A DNA stretch of 64,000 nt. Origin: Hymenobacter cavernae (GTDB lineage: Bacteria > Bacteroidota > Bacteroidia > Cytophagales > Hymenobacteraceae). The notes under the pieces are model-generated. The model saw only the letters and a program-made list of their open reading frames with translations, was not told the origin of the DNA and searched no databases. The stretch lies in NCBI RefSeq assembly GCF_014641455.1, contig NZ_BMHT01000010.1, forward strand, positions 1 to 64,000, written 5' to 3'. The translations under genes were made by a program, and so were the position numbers. Of this stretch, positions 62,171-64,000 are shown one piece after another (the stretch's first letter is position 1; each line of letters opens with the position of its first letter).

Positions 62171-62236
62171 TCCACTGCCCGCTTATTTGCCCGATCAAGT
62201 TTACGCACCCTACCTAGGTAGGGAACTACAGAACGT

Positions 62237-63610
62237 ATGGCAACCGAACAACAACAATCTGCCGCCGCGGCGGCTACCCGCGAGCGAGAGTCGGCGGTTT
62301 CGCTGGAAAAAAGCGCGCAGGCCCTAGCCAAATTCGGCGGTTTCGACTTACTGGAAACGACTATTGAGGGCGCCTCGAACCTGAACCCCGAGAAGAAGGC
62401 CCGCAAGAAGATCTTCCTGACCGAAGAAGCTAAGAAAGAGGATCGGGAGCAGCTGAAAAAGCGCCTTGCGCTCTGGCACCAGGTGCTGAGCAGCGCCGAT
62501 TCGGTGGCTGATGCGGTGGAAAAAAGCGAAGCCCAGGTGGAATCGGCCAAGCACCAGCTGACCGACAACCTCAAAAAAGCCCTCGAAGCCACCCACGACC
62601 TGGAGCAGGCGTACCGCTCGGTGGCCTTGTTCTACCGCAACACGGACCAAGACGAGGTGAAGAACGTGTCCATCATGAACGCGGACAAAGAGCAGCTGCA
62701 AGACCTGGACAACACCACATTCATCGACGCCGTGTCGGATGAGCTGGAGCAGAACTACGACCGCCTCGACCTGCGCGACAACTACTCGCTGCTGGTGGTG
62801 CCGGGCTACCTAGGTTCCAACAAGGTGATTGACAAGTGGGCCAAGATTGCGCACAAGAATAAAGTGATGATGGTCACCGACTTCGAGCACTACGACACGC
62901 CCGACGACGTGATTGAGCTGTTTGAAGACGCCAACCTGACCGGCGGTGACGCGCACAAATCCAATGTCATCATGGCCTGCAACTGGCTGGTCGGGCGTGG
63001 CAAACTGGAGGAAGTAGGAGAGGAGGAGGACCTGTTTGTGCCGCCGTCTTCGGCGCTGGCGGGCCGCATCTACACCACCCTGGCTTCGCAGGTAACAGCG
63101 GGCCGCAAGCACGGCACCCTCAACGAAGTAGACGGCGTGCGCTTCCCGCTGCGCAAAAGCGAGATTGCCAGCCTGGAAAAGCTAGGTCTGGTGCCAATGG
63201 TGAACGAGTACGGCCGCGTAATGGCGTTTTCGGCCAAAACCTTGTTCAACGGCGACAACATCGGCTTGCAGACCTACTCCGTGGTGCGCGTGTTCGACTA
63301 CGTGACTAAGGTACTGATCGACTTCCTGAACCGGCGCGCCTTCGAAAACTGGGACCACAACATGCGCATGGACATTCAGAGCCAGATTGTGCGCTTCCTG
63401 GATGGCATTGCCGGCCCCGGCAAGCTGATTGAGAAATTTTCGATCAAGAAGTTTGAGCGCGACCCCAATCAGAAGGACCGAATCCTGCTGGATATTCATA
63501 TGGTGCCCTACTTCCCGGCCAAAACCTTCCTGGTGTCATTGGATGGTACGAAGGGCGACGACCCGGATGCGCCGGGCCGCGATTGGAATGCCGAGTACAA
63601 GCAGCAGTAG
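62237..63610 (+). CDS. tssC: T6SS sheath protein TssC (VipB)
   Basis: A 457-residue large sheath subunit that contracts to drive the tube out. The N-terminal helix binds TssB. The middle has YDRLDLRDNYSLLVVPGY (~residue 180) and the C-terminal part has FLNRRAFENWDHNMRMD. The long charged N-terminus (~1-130) is a Bacteroidota feature. Co-oriented with tssB and tssD. Confidence 0.92.
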   Translation: MATEQQQSAAAAATRERESAVSLEKSAQALAKFGGFDLLETTIEGASNLNPEKKARKKIFLTEEAKKEDREQLKKRLALWHQVLSSADSVADAVEKSEAQVESAKHQLTDNLKKALEATHDLEQAYRSVALFYRNTDQDEVKNVSIMNADKEQLQDLDNTTFIDAVSDELEQNYDRLDLRDNYSLLVVPGYLGSNKVIDKWAKIAHKNKVMMVTDFEHYDTPDDVIELFEDANLTGGDAHKSNVIMACNWLVGRGKLEEVGEEEDLFVPPSSALAGRIYTTLASQVTAGRKHGTLNEVDGVRFPLRKSEIASLEKLGLVPMVNEYGRVMAFSAKTLFNGDNIGLQTYSVVRVFDYVTKVLIDFLNRRAFENWDHNMRMDIQSQIVRFLDGIAGPGKLIEKFSIKKFERDPNQKDRILLDIHMVPYFPAKTFLVSLDGTKGDDPDAPGRDWNAEYKQQ

Positions 63611-63705
63611 TAGCGCTGTGCGGTTGAGTGAGCTAGCTTGATAGTCTTGATTGAATTGCCAATTTCCATTTTCATCTATTCCCCAACCCCCTAATACCTA
63701 ACCTT

Positions 63706-64000
63706 ATGGCCTCTTTCAGTGCATTCTTTAACGCCGCTGGCAGCGGTGACTGCGAAGTAGTGAGCTGCAGCTACGCTTTCGAGCAAGCCATCGACGACAA
63801 AGGCAGACCATCGTCGAAAGTGCAGGGCGGTACTATCAAAGTGACCATTGTATCTACCGACAGCGCCTCGCTAACCAGCTGGATGCTTGACCCGTACAAG
63901 CGGGAAAGCGGCAAGATTACGTTCAAGCGCATCGACCAGGATTCGACGCTGAAGGAAATTGCTTTCGAAGAAGCCTACTGCGTAAGCTACGCCGAGCACT
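63706..64000 (+). CDS. tssD: T6SS tube protein TssD (Hcp), cut by the window end
   Basis: The first 98 codons of a Hcp-type inner-tube protein; the C-terminus is outside. MASFSAFFNAAGSGDCEVV and KVTIVSTDSASLTSWMLDPYKRESG are typical of Bacteroidota TssD. It follows tssC by 95 bp and completes the sheath/tube operon. Confidence 0.88.
   Translation, partial: MASFSAFFNAAGSGDCEVVSCSYAFEQAIDDKGRPSSKVQGGTIKVTIVSTDSASLTSWMLDPYKRESGKITFKRIDQDSTLKEIAFEEAYCVSYAEH

Overview
The window looks like part of a Hymenobacter-type (Bacteroidota, Cytophagales) chromosome. The signs are a SusC/SusD pair, TAnnTTTG-type promoters, a Por-type C-terminal sorting domain, a Bacteroidota-type type VI secretion system (T6SSiii) and PaoABC. 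Two DNA types meet near 14.1 kb. Left of it lies AT-richer prophage or satellite DNA. Right of it lies GC-rich host DNA, marked by about forty hand-counted copies of the palindrome ACCTAGGT; none was seen in the left part.

1-14.1 kb is a damaged integrated phage or satellite. It starts with a 5'-incomplete VapE/P4-like primase-helicase. Two ~265-bp repeat regions (1108-1371 and 10216-10481) are inverted copies of each other, each with about 11 copies of GTTACAC. Between them are early-region remnants, an IS3-family element (3299-4487) that abuts a tail-fibre gene lacking its 5' end, two tail or lysis membrane proteins, an opposite-strand lipoprotein gene, a 5' endolysin stub, an HNH endonuclease and an intact GH108 endolysin. 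Then come a higBA toxin-antitoxin pair with its promoter and operator, a twin-operator promoter, small genes, a tyrosine integrase and a tRNA-3'-end-like site with a terminator that probably marks the right attachment site. No terminase, portal or capsid gene is visible.

14.5-29 kb is ordinary host chromosome: three-subunit molybdenum aldehyde oxidoreductase (paoABC order), two short-chain dehydrogenases, a sorbosone-dehydrogenase-like lipoprotein, a GH3 glucosidase/xylosidase with PA14 domain, a nitronate monooxygenase and small proteins. Several classes of long inverted repeat sit between genes.

29-48 kb is a polysaccharide-utilisation region: SusC, SusD, a DUF4450-like protein, a six-hairpin glycosidase-like protein, an SGNH esterase, GH28 and GH105. 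Together these point to pectin or rhamnogalacturonan. A HEIGH metallopeptidase and a secreted S8 protease lie inside it. No hybrid two-component or SusR regulator is in the window. Two adjacent palindromes upstream of susC look like LacI-type operators.

48.5-64 kb is a T6SSiii locus: tssG (-), tssN, tssK, tssO, tssE, tssF, then a block of unrelated minus-strand genes (membrane nucleotide cyclase, AraC regulator, SDR), then tssH/clpV (-), tssB, tssC and the start of tssD/hcp at the window edge. Spike (VgrG/PAAR), tssP, tssQ, tssR and effectors are not in the window.
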